Below, one piece after another: positions 45,192-52,989 of a DNA stretch of 64,000 bases. The first letter of the stretch is position 1, and each line of letters opens with the position of its first letter. Below the pieces are notes generated by a model that saw only the letters and a program-made list of their open reading frames with translations, made no database searches and had not been told where the DNA came from. Origin of the DNA: Fimbriimonadia bacterium (lineage in GTDB: Bacteria > Armatimonadota > Fimbriimonadia > Fimbriimonadales > GBS-DC); assembly GCA_026129765.1 (NCBI GenBank), contig JAHCHP010000002.1:62001-126000 (forward strand), in the 5' to 3' direction. A program made the position numbers and the translations under genes.

Positions 45192-45399
45192 GCTTCCTGG
45201 CGTCAATCATGAAGATGCTGTTCGCGCGCTAAAGAAGGCTGGTTTTACTGTTGTTCGTCAAAGCAAGCATATCGTGATGTCAGACGGAGCTCGAATTCTA
45301 ACTCTTCCTCGCGCCAATCCTATCAATGCCTTCACGATGGGAGGAATTGTAAAGAGCGCTGGATTGAGCGTGGAAGAGTTCAAGCAGTTATTGAAGTAA
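45184..45399 (+). CDS. hicA: HicA-like mRNA interferase toxin
   Basis: The 71-aa protein from the GTG at 45184 (PKLPGVNHEDAVRALKKAGF, TVVRQSKHIVMSDG) has the dsRBD-like HicA fold with the catalytic His in SKHIVM. LTLPRANPINAFTMGGIVKS is the usual C-terminal half. HicA cleaves mRNA when freed. An alternative longer frame starts inside hicB out of register and is rejected. Confidence 0.87.
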   Translation: MPKLPGVNHEDAVRALKKAGFTVVRQSKHIVMSDGARILTLPRANPINAFTMGGIVKSAGLSVEEFKQLLK

Positions 45400-45436
45400 A
45401 TTCGACTTGGTACGTATTCGATTCGGCAAATTCCAA

Positions 45437-45512
45437 ATGCTGCCCAAATGTTATCGGCACCGTTCAGCAAATTATATGCTGCCTCCTATCGTATATAATC
45501 ATGGGGCAGCAT
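45437..45512. promoter_or_regulatory. ATGCTGCC repeats and promoter at copA start
   Basis: ATGCTGCC occurs at 45437-45444 and 45476-45483, and as the inverse GGCAGCAT at 45505-45512 covering the copA ATG. TATAAT lies between them at 45494-45499, about 12 bases before the start codon, so copA mRNA would be nearly leaderless. The repeats could be an operator or form a hairpin over the start. Confidence 0.5.
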
Positions 45513-47634
45513 GAGCGAACGAAAAACGGAACAATTAGAAATTAAGGGCATGACCTGCGCGGCTTGCGTGCGGAGGGTGGAAAAGGCATTGCAGCGCGCG
45601 CCCGGCGTACTGGAGGCGACGGTCAACTTAGCGACGGAACGCGCCGAGGTGGCGATGGAACCGGACGCAGACCCGCAAGCCTTGATGGATGCCGTTCGGA
45701 AAGCCGGGTATGATGCGCAACCCTATCAACCTGCCGAGCGAACCCAAGCGCAACCGCTCTTGCTCAGCGCGCAAAAGCGGTTGATGTTCTCCGCCGCGCT
45801 GACCGTTCCCATTTTCCTGCTCAGTATGTTCTTCCCCAATCTGTTGCCAGGGCAGGCATGGTGGTTGTTTGCCCTCACAGTTCCCGTTCAATTCGGCGCG
45901 GCACTACCCTTCTATCGCGCCGCATGGGGGGGCGTTCGGAGTGGTAGCGCGAACATGGAAACGCTGATCGTGATGGGAACCCTCACCGCGTTTTTCTATA
46001 GTCTGTGGTTGACCCTCAACGCGCATGGCGCGCATACGCCCCATACTTACTATGAGACTTCCGCCGTCATCATCACGTTGGTGCTGTTTGGCAAGTTCTT
46101 GGAAGCCAAAGCGAAAGGGCAAGCGCGTTCTGCCCTGCAAGCGATTTGGGACCTGCTGCCCCGCGAAGTGTTGCGGTTAGAGGCGGGCGAATTTCGGAAC
46201 ACGCCTTTGGAAGCGGTTCGCGCAGGCGATCAATTGAAAGTTCGGAGTAGTGACCGTGTTCCGGTCGATGCCATTGTTCTGGAGGGACATGGCTGGGTCA
46301 ACGACTCCGCGATCACGGGTGAAGCCGTGCCTCGCGAACGCGGACCAGGCGACCGCGTATTGGGGGGCAGTCTGTTGATGGAGGGCGCGCTCATAGTGGA
46401 AGCCGCCGCAGTCGGCGAGGAAACCGTTTTGGCGCAAGTGGCGCGCGCTGTGGAGCAGGCGCAAACGCAAAAAGCGGGCATCCAAAGATTAGCCGACCGT
46501 ATCGCCAGTGTGTTCGTGCCGGTCGTGATCCTCATCGCGTTGAGTACGTTTCTCATTTGGTGGCTGAGAACCGGACAAGTAGGCGAAGCCCTGATTCCTG
46601 CCGTCAGCGTGCTGGTGATTGCCTGTCCTTGCGCGCTGGGGTTAGCGGTTCCCATTGCCTTGCTCACCGGGTCCACACGCGCCTCTCAACAGGGCATTTT
46701 GCTGAAAGGGGTTCAAGCGTTAGAACGCGCCCAATCGCTCAACACGCTGGTCTTGGACAAGACCGGCACACTGACGATGGGCTTACCCCAACTGACCGCC
46801 ATCGAGTCATTGGGCGTCTCAGAAGAAGAACTCTTGCGACTCGCGGCGGCGGTCGAGCAGAATGCAGCCCATCCCTTGGCAGACGCCATTGTGGAGAAAG
46901 CGCGCTCGATGAATCTGGAAATCCCCCACGCAACCGGTTTCCGGCTCATTCCGGGAGGCGGCGCGCAAGCAGAGGTCGAGGGACATCCAGTTTTGGTTGG
47001 GAGCGCGCGTTTCTTAGCCGAACAGGGCATTGAAATAGATAAATCGGCGCGCAGTCCGGTGTTGGTGGCGGTGGATGGGCACTTAATCGGCGGGTTTGAG
47101 TTCGCAGACCAACCGCTTCCTGAAGCAAAAGAAGCGATTCGCGCCCTTAAACAGTCGGGGCTTCACTTGATTCTTTGTTCGGGCGACCGACCAATTTCGG
47201 TTGAAAATTTGGCGAAACAGTTAGACATCCCTGAATGGCGCGCCAGCGCGCTGCCCCAAGAGAAGGCGGCTTTGATTGCCGAACTTCAGGCGGATGGCAA
47301 CCGGGTCGGTTTTGTGGGCGATGGCGTGAATGACGCGCCCGCGCTGACTCAAGCCAACTTGGGAATCGCGATGGGCGATGGAACGCACCTCGCGATTGAA
47401 AGCGCGGACATCGTGTTGCTGAACCGCGATTTGCGACGCTTGCCCGACGCGCTTCGGATCGCCAAGCGCATGAACGGTGTCATCCGACAGAATCTGTTCT
47501 TCGCGTTCATCTACAATGTGATTGGCATCCCACTGGCAGCGATGGGCAGATTAGACCCGATGATCGCCGCCGCCGCTATGAGTTTGAGCTCGGTGTCTGT
47601 GGTTCTGAACGCTCTAAGGTTGTTGAGAAAGTAG
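45511..47634 (+). CDS. copA: P1B-type Cu+-exporting ATPase
   Basis: The 707-aa protein has one N-terminal heavy-metal domain (GMTCAACVRRVEKAL, CxxC at residues 16-19), the transmembrane CPC motif (VIACPCALGLAVP), the phosphorylation site DKTGTLTMG, the HP dipeptide (NAAHPLADAI) and the hinge GDGVNDAPAL. CPC with late NMNGVIRQNLFFAFIYN and MSLSSVSVVLNALRL segments indicates the Cu+/Ag+ class. No copper regulator or chaperone lies beside it. Confidence 0.96.
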   Translation: MSERKTEQLEIKGMTCAACVRRVEKALQRAPGVLEATVNLATERAEVAMEPDADPQALMDAVRKAGYDAQPYQPAERTQAQPLLLSAQKRLMFSAALTVPIFLLSMFFPNLLPGQAWWLFALTVPVQFGAALPFYRAAWGGVRSGSANMETLIVMGTLTAFFYSLWLTLNAHGAHTPHTYYETSAVIITLVLFGKFLEAKAKGQARSALQAIWDLLPREVLRLEAGEFRNTPLEAVRAGDQLKVRSSDRVPVDAIVLEGHGWVNDSAITGEAVPRERGPGDRVLGGSLLMEGALIVEAAAVGEETVLAQVARAVEQAQTQKAGIQRLADRIASVFVPVVILIALSTFLIWWLRTGQVGEALIPAVSVLVIACPCALGLAVPIALLTGSTRASQQGILLKGVQALERAQSLNTLVLDKTGTLTMGLPQLTAIESLGVSEEELLRLAAAVEQNAAHPLADAIVEKARSMNLEIPHATGFRLIPGGGAQAEVEGHPVLVGSARFLAEQGIEIDKSARSPVLVAVDGHLIGGFEFADQPLPEAKEAIRALKQSGLHLILCSGDRPISVENLAKQLDIPEWRASALPQEKAALIAELQADGNRVGFVGDGVNDAPALTQANLGIAMGDGTHLAIESADIVLLNRDLRRLPDALRIAKRMNGVIRQNLFFAFIYNVIGIPLAAMGRLDPMIAAAAMSLSSVSVVLNALRLLRK

Positions 47635-47638
47635 CCTC

Positions 47639-47746
47639 TCAACCCACTAAAAGCAGGCGCATTCCCTCGCTCCGATAGCCCCAGTCGCCGTTCCAACCGA
47701 CCACCGGAATTGTACCTGAAATCAGGTCGCCGAACGCTTGTTGGGC
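47639..47746 (-). pseudogene. Rhs core fragment downstream of the immunity gene
   Basis: The frame QQAFGDLISGTIPVVGWNGD, WGYRSEGMRLLLVG then stop resembles the Rhs/YD core just before the RYYDP motif. It starts immediately after the 91-aa gene and ends next to copA, as expected for the beginning of a displaced toxin cassette whose remainder has been lost. Confidence 0.65.
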
Positions 47747-47750
47747 AATC

Positions 47751-48026
47751 TTACTTTCCTTTACCCGAATTCTGCATTCTTCCAACATATTCGTAATCTT
47801 TTTTTCTGACCCAGAAGTCACCTTCGTAGCCGTGACCAACTTTTCGCGACTTCGTTTTTGAGATGACTCTCACGTGATAGAATTCGCCCTCTTCTCCAAA
47901 TTCGAAACGATAATGCTCCAAATTTTTAGGAAGATGTTTCAAAATAGCTACACGCTTGAAGGCTTCATAAACAGAAACAAATGCCTTCATATAGTTCCCA
48001 TCAATGGTTTTGTTGGCTTCATCCAT
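47751..48026 (-). CDS. Probable immunity protein of the Rhs toxin tip
   Basis: The 91-aa protein (MDEANKTIDGNYMKAFVSVY, RFEFGEEGEFYHVRVISKTK, YEGDFWVRKKDYEYVGRMQN) has no recognised motif. AAGGGGG precedes the ATG. It follows the toxin domain by 13 bp on the same strand, which is the invariant place for Rhs immunity genes. The call rests on context. Confidence 0.6.
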   Translation of the reverse strand: MDEANKTIDGNYMKAFVSVYEAFKRVAILKHLPKNLEHYRFEFGEEGEFYHVRVISKTKSRKVGHGYEGDFWVRKKDYEYVGRMQNSGKGK

Positions 48027-48039
48027 ATTTTGTACCCCC

Positions 48040-48636
48040 TTAATTCAGAATGCCGAACGTTGAGTCGCCTTTTCCTGGAATATATCTTTTCATACAGCCA
48101 GTTGGTGTAAGCAAATAAACTGAACCATGTTCACGCGCGAATATGCGGTCCCGCTCAGAAAAATACTCACTTTCCATGGACCCTGCTAAGTGGTTGTGGT
48201 AACCACCTACGATGATAGCATTTTTGGGCAGGGAACTTTTGGGAGGACTCACTTCATTCTCTGTTCCCTTCACAGGTTTGGTGTAAGAGAAAGTTCCATC
48301 GGGGTTTTCATAAATCCATCCCCCGAACTCGACTTCCATCATTTTGGGTTCTTTCCCGATGTCTCTTAACGCCGCTTTTGCCGCCGCATCGGCGGACTTA
48401 TACTTGTCTCCCGGTTTGAAACCAAAACAATCTACCAGGTTGACTGGATCATTCCAGCAATAGGAGTAGACTGGCACTGAAAATGCCGGGTCTTGTTGCA
48501 AGAACCTGCCCACCTGCGGGTCGTACCACCGAACGCCTACCTTCTGCAATCCGCCGGTGTTAAGGCTCAACAGCAAAATGATTTCAATGTTCGCTGCAAC
48601 TAAAGAAGTGTACCTTGTCAGATACTGTTTTGTCAA
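48040..48636 (-). CDS. Truncated Rhs protein: core end plus DUF4329 toxin domain
   Basis: From about residue 29 the frame reads [40 protein letters not shown], the end of an Rhs core. From about residue 74 to the end follows a C-terminal domain like DUF4329, with YHNH (His147, His149), FSERD (Ser160, Asp163), YLLTPTG and an upstream Glu in EFGGWIYE, a metalloprotease-like (JAMM-type) residue order with wider spacing. The upstream core is missing; the first 28 residues are unrelated, so the true start is unclear. TTGACA (48631-48636) and TACACT (48607-48612), 18 bp apart, could be a promoter for the orphan tip. Confidence 0.75.
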   Translation of the reverse strand: MTKQYLTRYTSLVAANIEIILLLSLNTGGLQKVGVRWYDPQVGRFLQQDPAFSVPVYSYCWNDPVNLVDCFGFKPGDKYKSADAAAKAALRDIGKEPKMMEVEFGGWIYENPDGTFSYTKPVKGTENEVSPPKSSLPKNAIIVGGYHNHLAGSMESEYFSERDRIFAREHGSVYLLTPTGCMKRYIPGKGDSTFGILN

Positions 48637-48713
48637 GATTAAGCGAAAAAAGAAACTTCAGGTTGACCTCTTGTTCGTCTGAACTCCCACATTCATACAG
48701 GAGGCTACAATCG

Positions 48714-49169
48714 ATGCATACACCTGAACTCTCGGCAAAAGAACTTGGCGCGACCTTCGGATTATCGGCAGATTGTCCCGTCATCCAACTGTTGACGAAA
48801 GCGCTCAACCGACTCAATCACGCTTTGGAGGCTCCCTTACCCGACTTCTCTTCAGAGGCGCAACCAGACCAGACGAAGAACGATTGGCAGGCGGCTCTCA
48901 AACTGCAGAACGCGCTGTTGCGCCAGACAAAAGAAGTCTTGCATCTCATCAAGTTGTGGCTCAGTTTGTTAAGCAAGAAGCCGCAGAATGATGGGTCTTC
49001 TGCTGTGCCGGTTCCCGCATCTGAACCGAAGACCCCTGCTGTGCCTGCCAACCCCGAAGTGACCTCCTCCGCCTTGTTTTCGTTGTTAGCGAGCAAGCTG
49101 CCGGGTGGCGTGAACGGCAAGTCGACGAACGGTTTGAAGAAGTTGGCGAAGCAGGCGCAGCGCCGGTAG
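48714..49169 (+). CDS. Unknown protein of a dispersed repeat element
   Basis: The 151-aa product starts MHTPELSAKELGATFGLSAD with AGGAGG nine bases upstream; a longer frame from 48615 is rejected. It has an N-terminal conserved block, a helical middle (LLRQTKEVLHLIKLWLSLLS), a Pro/Ala-rich linker, and a C-terminal basic stretch (SKLPGGVNGKSTNGLKKLAK). No family is recognised. A deletion copy lies at 37523-37711, and both are flanked downstream by the same 30-bp repeat, so it may travel with a repetitive element. Confidence 0.7.
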   Translation: MHTPELSAKELGATFGLSADCPVIQLLTKALNRLNHALEAPLPDFSSEAQPDQTKNDWQAALKLQNALLRQTKEVLHLIKLWLSLLSKKPQNDGSSAVPVPASEPKTPAVPANPEVTSSALFSLLASKLPGGVNGKSTNGLKKLAKQAQRR

Positions 49170-49194
49170 CAGTGGCATTGTTTTTGTCCCCCCT

Positions 49195-49288
49195 CCGTCG
49201 GGTTCCCCCGCAAGCAGGGGAACCGCTTAGGGCGAGGCAAGCCTCACCCTAAGCAACAGCAGACCCATTCGCTGCGCTCAGGGTGACA
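49195..49288. repeat. Palindrome cluster ending in the shared 30-bp repeat
   Basis: GGTTCCCC/GGGGAACC (about 49201-49224), CTTAGGG-GAGGC/CCTC-CCCTAAG (about 49226-49253) and the 30-bp repeat (49259-49288, inverse of 37521-37550 with one mismatch) follow the gene at 48714. Confidence 0.85.
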
Positions 49289-49311
49289 ATGTTCGTGTCA
49301 TGCCGAGACAT

Positions 49312-52056
49312 TTACCCCTCTAACAGCAGATACATCGCCTCGCTGGGCAAGGTAAACTCAAAACCGCTAACTGTGGACTTCATTGGCACATCACGAACTG
49401 GATAGCCGTTTACATCCAGCAAAGTCGCTTTCTTCAAGCCCTTGTTTTTGATCTCAATCGTCATTTGAGTGTTCACCACATTAAAAGGACGACGCCCCAA
49501 CGAGAGAATCTTCTCACCGTTCAGGCTCAAAGGCTTCGCGTCTTTGTTGTGCATATTCGCGTTAAACTCTGCGCTTTCGGTTTTGTAACCGTAGGGGCGA
49601 TGCTGGGTCGTGATTTGCAACAGCAGCTTCTTCGAAGCTTTGATGGGCTGTTCATCCATAGAGACCAACAAGACCGTCGCATATTCGTTTCTGGGCGTGA
49701 TGACCAAATCCGAAAGCGATATCGTGGATCGTTTACTCAAAAACCCAGTTGCGCCCTGCGCTTTCGGCGCGTTCAGAACGCAAATGCCCTCACCGTAATT
49801 CAGCTCGATTTCGTCGGTGTTGGCGCGAACTGTTTTCTTACTTAAATCGACAAAGCGCGCGAGGTCTGTTACCTTAGTCTTGGACGGGTCACTGCCATAA
49901 GTCACCTCACACCGCCCCACTAAGAACGCCAACGGCATCAACTCTTTGCCCAACGCGTCACGTTCGGTCCGACTCAAATCGCGGTTGGGATCAAAAGTGG
50001 CTTCCTCATAAATCACTGGGATTTTCTTGGTCCAGAGGTCCTGCAACGACCGATGTTCGCTGACCACCGTTTCGCCCCGCCGGATGTACCCCTTTCGAAA
50101 CATCAACGCCGCAGCGGGAAATCCACCCATGATCGATGGATTGGCGACTTGGAACATGCCCATAGAACTGTCATAGTCCCGCGCGCCATGCGCAAACCAA
50201 TAGAAGCTATCTAATCCGGTCAAAGAAGCAAAGGCAGACACCAAAAAGGGACCTTCGCTTTGGTAGGGGTTCGGACCGCACCAAACGCTCTCGCCAATCA
50301 CATTCGCGACGCCTGCCACCTGCTTCATATTGGTTGGCATCCTCCACGGTTGGAACAGTGTGGAGTTCGGCATAAAGTAATCCCCTTCCACAATCGTATA
50401 ACTCGCCATGCCCGCGTCGGTCGGATTAACGTGAGTCGCATTGAAGTAATTGTGATTCGTCGCCATATCGCTGCCCGAATAGACATAACGCTCCACATCC
50501 ATCAGAGTCACATTGTCGGCGGTTTTCCAGTTGCCCGCGTTGATAATGCCCTTAAAACCCATCGAGCGGAGGTGTTGAATGATCTCGTTATTGAAGGAGC
50601 GCATCAACTCCGCGCAGAACTGAATCTGATCCGTGAACCGAGCATTCCGGTGATCATTCACGTGGTGGGTCAATTCCCACGCGCCATAGACCGCCACGAT
50701 CCCCTCAGACCAGCGGTCCTCGCTTTCTGTCGCGTTACCCCAGGCCTGTTTCGCTTTCTCCAAGTCGCCATACTTCTTTTTCAGCCAGTCGCCGAACAGT
50801 TTGCCATAGGCGCGCTTCTGTTCCGGTCTTAAACCCGCAATCGTCCAGAAAAAGAGGCTGTCTTCATTCTGGATTTGGATCACCGCCAACGCCGGGTCAC
50901 GCGCCAACGGAATACCTGTGTAAGGATTCTTCGGTTCCAGCGTTTGCTTCAGCCACGCCTTGTAACCTGTCTGCAACCGCCTATCGATGAAGAGAACCCC
51001 AAAGGGTTGCCCCCACCCCGCATAACCGGGAATGTTCCAACTTTTCGGCACAGGATTAAGCCTCAAAACAAAATAAGGCGACATCGTGACATAGATGCCA
51101 TCCTGCTTCGCAGCCGCCACCAGTCGCCAAAGCTGTTCCCGCTGAGTTTCATCCACGCCCATCAAATCGGAATTTTCTCCTTTGGGATACAAATCACCGT
51201 GAAAACGAACCATGTTCACCCCCGATTTCGCCAGACGCCGCGTGTGATACTTCAAATCTTCAAACGACTTGAAGTTCCAACCATCAGAGGTCACAGACCA
51301 GAATCGCGCCGGTCTGCCATTGCCCAAAACCAATTCGCCCTTCGCTTTATCATAACGTACGGGTCCCGACTCTCCCGCCACTTTTTCGTTCAGGAATCGC
51401 AAATCGATGGGCGATTCGCCAAAGGGGTCGCGATCCGGCTCAAACGCCCACGTGCCCGTGTCGGCTAAGCCAAACTTTTCGCCCGGTTTCAAGACGCCCC
51501 TCGGAATGAACACACTCTTAGAGAAGACAAAACAGTCAAACGCGGCAGCTCCCTCTTTCGCGGTCAGTTCCACACGCAACATATTTTGCCCCTGCTTCAA
51601 TTGAACTTTGCCAGGATAGATCCAACTCGCCACCACGTGCTTTCGCAAACCGTCTTCATCGATCAGTTCCTCATCCGTGCCGATGTTGACCCAAGCCGCT
51701 TCGTTCACTCGATACCGGAAGGGACCATGGTTCCAAAACCGGCGGACATAAAACTCGTAATCCCCCGCCTGTTCCGCGTCAAAATCGAACTCCAAGAAAT
51801 ACGTTTCAGAGCGCGCGCCTTCCAAATTCAACCATTTTCCTCCCGACAGTTTGGAGGCTTGCTGGGCGTCGGCAGGCGCAAACGGACCCGCGCCGGATCG
51901 CTCTCCCCGCCAATTAGAACGACTATAGTTTTCCGCTTCCAGCCAGAGGTAAACCGGTTTTTCTGTCGCCCGGCTGCTCTGAACACTCGTTTCCAGCACC
52001 GGCGCGCAAGCCGCTGCCAAACTGAGTAAGCCAATAAGCCAAATATAGGTTTTCAT
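49312..52056 (-). CDS. Lipoprotein glycoside hydrolase of clan GH-A type
   Basis: The 914-aa protein starts MKTYIWLIGLLSLAAACAPV, a signal with lipobox (AAAC), with AAGGAG ahead. Residues about 35-190 look like a carbohydrate-binding beta-sandwich (YLWLEAENYSRSNWRGERSG, YFLEFDFDAEQAGDYEFYVR). A TIM barrel follows: VNMVRFHGD, the acid/base Asn-Glu in IQIQNEDSLFF, and a likely nucleophile Glu in NVIGESVW. This matches GH5/GH42-like enzymes; the exact family and sugar are uncertain. A beta domain closes the protein. Confidence 0.82.
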   Translation of the reverse strand: MKTYIWLIGLLSLAAACAPVLETSVQSSRATEKPVYLWLEAENYSRSNWRGERSGAGPFAPADAQQASKLSGGKWLNLEGARSETYFLEFDFDAEQAGDYEFYVRRFWNHGPFRYRVNEAAWVNIGTDEELIDEDGLRKHVVASWIYPGKVQLKQGQNMLRVELTAKEGAAAFDCFVFSKSVFIPRGVLKPGEKFGLADTGTWAFEPDRDPFGESPIDLRFLNEKVAGESGPVRYDKAKGELVLGNGRPARFWSVTSDGWNFKSFEDLKYHTRRLAKSGVNMVRFHGDLYPKGENSDLMGVDETQREQLWRLVAAAKQDGIYVTMSPYFVLRLNPVPKSWNIPGYAGWGQPFGVLFIDRRLQTGYKAWLKQTLEPKNPYTGIPLARDPALAVIQIQNEDSLFFWTIAGLRPEQKRAYGKLFGDWLKKKYGDLEKAKQAWGNATESEDRWSEGIVAVYGAWELTHHVNDHRNARFTDQIQFCAELMRSFNNEIIQHLRSMGFKGIINAGNWKTADNVTLMDVERYVYSGSDMATNHNYFNATHVNPTDAGMASYTIVEGDYFMPNSTLFQPWRMPTNMKQVAGVANVIGESVWCGPNPYQSEGPFLVSAFASLTGLDSFYWFAHGARDYDSSMGMFQVANPSIMGGFPAAALMFRKGYIRRGETVVSEHRSLQDLWTKKIPVIYEEATFDPNRDLSRTERDALGKELMPLAFLVGRCEVTYGSDPSKTKVTDLARFVDLSKKTVRANTDEIELNYGEGICVLNAPKAQGATGFLSKRSTISLSDLVITPRNEYATVLLVSMDEQPIKASKKLLLQITTQHRPYGYKTESAEFNANMHNKDAKPLSLNGEKILSLGRRPFNVVNTQMTIEIKNKGLKKATLLDVNGYPVRDVPMKSTVSGFEFTLPSEAMYLLLEG

Positions 52057-52077
52057 GGGGAATGTCTCCTTTTTCAA

Positions 52078-52608
52078 CTATTCATCTGAGTTGGTAAATC
52101 GATCAAAAACACTCTTCAACTCACTTAGAAGATTGGATTGCTCACTCGTCAAATTCATAGTCTCAATTTTTACAGAGTGGTGTAAGCGCACTGTTTCTAA
52201 TAATCTTTCAAGAATCTCTTTTCGCCTTAGATTTTCGCGCTTCGTTAAACGATATTTTACCAGCGCCGGACGATTGAGCCTCAGAACTCTAATGCTGGTA
52301 ACACCTATCTCTGATAGAGCTACGAGATTGCCATCTTCTGATTCCATAAAGTGGCTTGAAGCAGGCTCATTGCGCGGATTCCACAGCGAAGGAGTATCTA
52401 ACTCATGCCAGTAAGCGCTCTTGTAAATATTGCAACGAAAGCAAGCATAAACCAGATTATCTAAATCATCAGAACCAGATAGTGATTGGGGTTGAAAATG
52501 ATCAACAGTTAGTTCCCCTCCTGTATCCGTTTCCTGAACACCACAATACTCACACGCGAAACTTGCGCGCATGCGTACTTTATTGAGAACCTCTTGGCTG
52601 ATACGCAT
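52078..52608 (-). CDS. HNH endonuclease domain protein
   Basis: The 176-aa protein has an HNH fold: FACEYCGVQ, LTVDHFQPQSLSG with the DH pair, DDLDNLVYACFRCNIYKS with Asn and the second CxxC. The C-terminal half is helical and charged (LTKRENLRRKEILERLLETV). It shares one base with the upstream coiled-coil gene, so the pair is coupled. The target (phage DNA, self DNA or repair) is unknown. Confidence 0.88.
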   Translation of the reverse strand: MRISQEVLNKVRMRASFACEYCGVQETDTGGELTVDHFQPQSLSGSDDLDNLVYACFRCNIYKSAYWHELDTPSLWNPRNEPASSHFMESEDGNLVALSEIGVTSIRVLRLNRPALVKYRLTKRENLRRKEILERLLETVRLHHSVKIETMNLTSEQSNLLSELKSVFDRFTNSDE

Positions 52609-52919
52609 TAACCAGTACCGGCTTTTTCCTCAACAAGACGACGTTTATGAGCGCGAATCTCTTTTCTCAATTTTTCGTTAGTTTCATGTAATTTCTTGAG
52701 TCGCTTCACGGTTCGTTCAAAAGAAGCCAATTCTTCATTCAATTGCGCTTGAAGATCATCTGCGGAAGGCATATCTAACTCGATATTCAGAGATTGGCTC
52801 TCTTGTTCATCCATGGCTTTATACCAAGCCTCCAACTCTTCACGCTCTGCTTTTGTTAAAGAGTCTCCCTTGCAAGCGCGAGCGTGCAACTGTTTTCCGC
52901 GTTCCATAGAAGTGATCAT
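52608..52919 (-). CDS. Coiled-coil partner of the HNH gene
   Basis: The 103-aa protein has an N-terminal SLTKAEREELEAWYKAMDEQ segment and a C-terminal coiled coil (LNEELASFERTVKRLKKLHE, EKLRKEIRAHKRRL). GAGGAG precedes the ATG. No domain is recognised. Tight coupling to the HNH gene suggests a partner or regulator. Confidence 0.68.
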   Translation of the reverse strand: MITSMERGKQLHARACKGDSLTKAEREELEAWYKAMDEQESQSLNIELDMPSADDLQAQLNEELASFERTVKRLKKLHETNEKLRKEIRAHKRRLVEEKAGTG

Positions 52920-52989
52920 CGATTATCTCCTCAAAACATGAATCTGACTTACAAATTATAGCTCGAAATCTGGCGAGCTAAGGCATCCC

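Noticed and set aside
48615..48713. Longer start for the gene at 48714
   Set aside because: The AGGAGG at 48699-48704 and the conserved start shared with the copy at 37711 place the true ATG at 48714.
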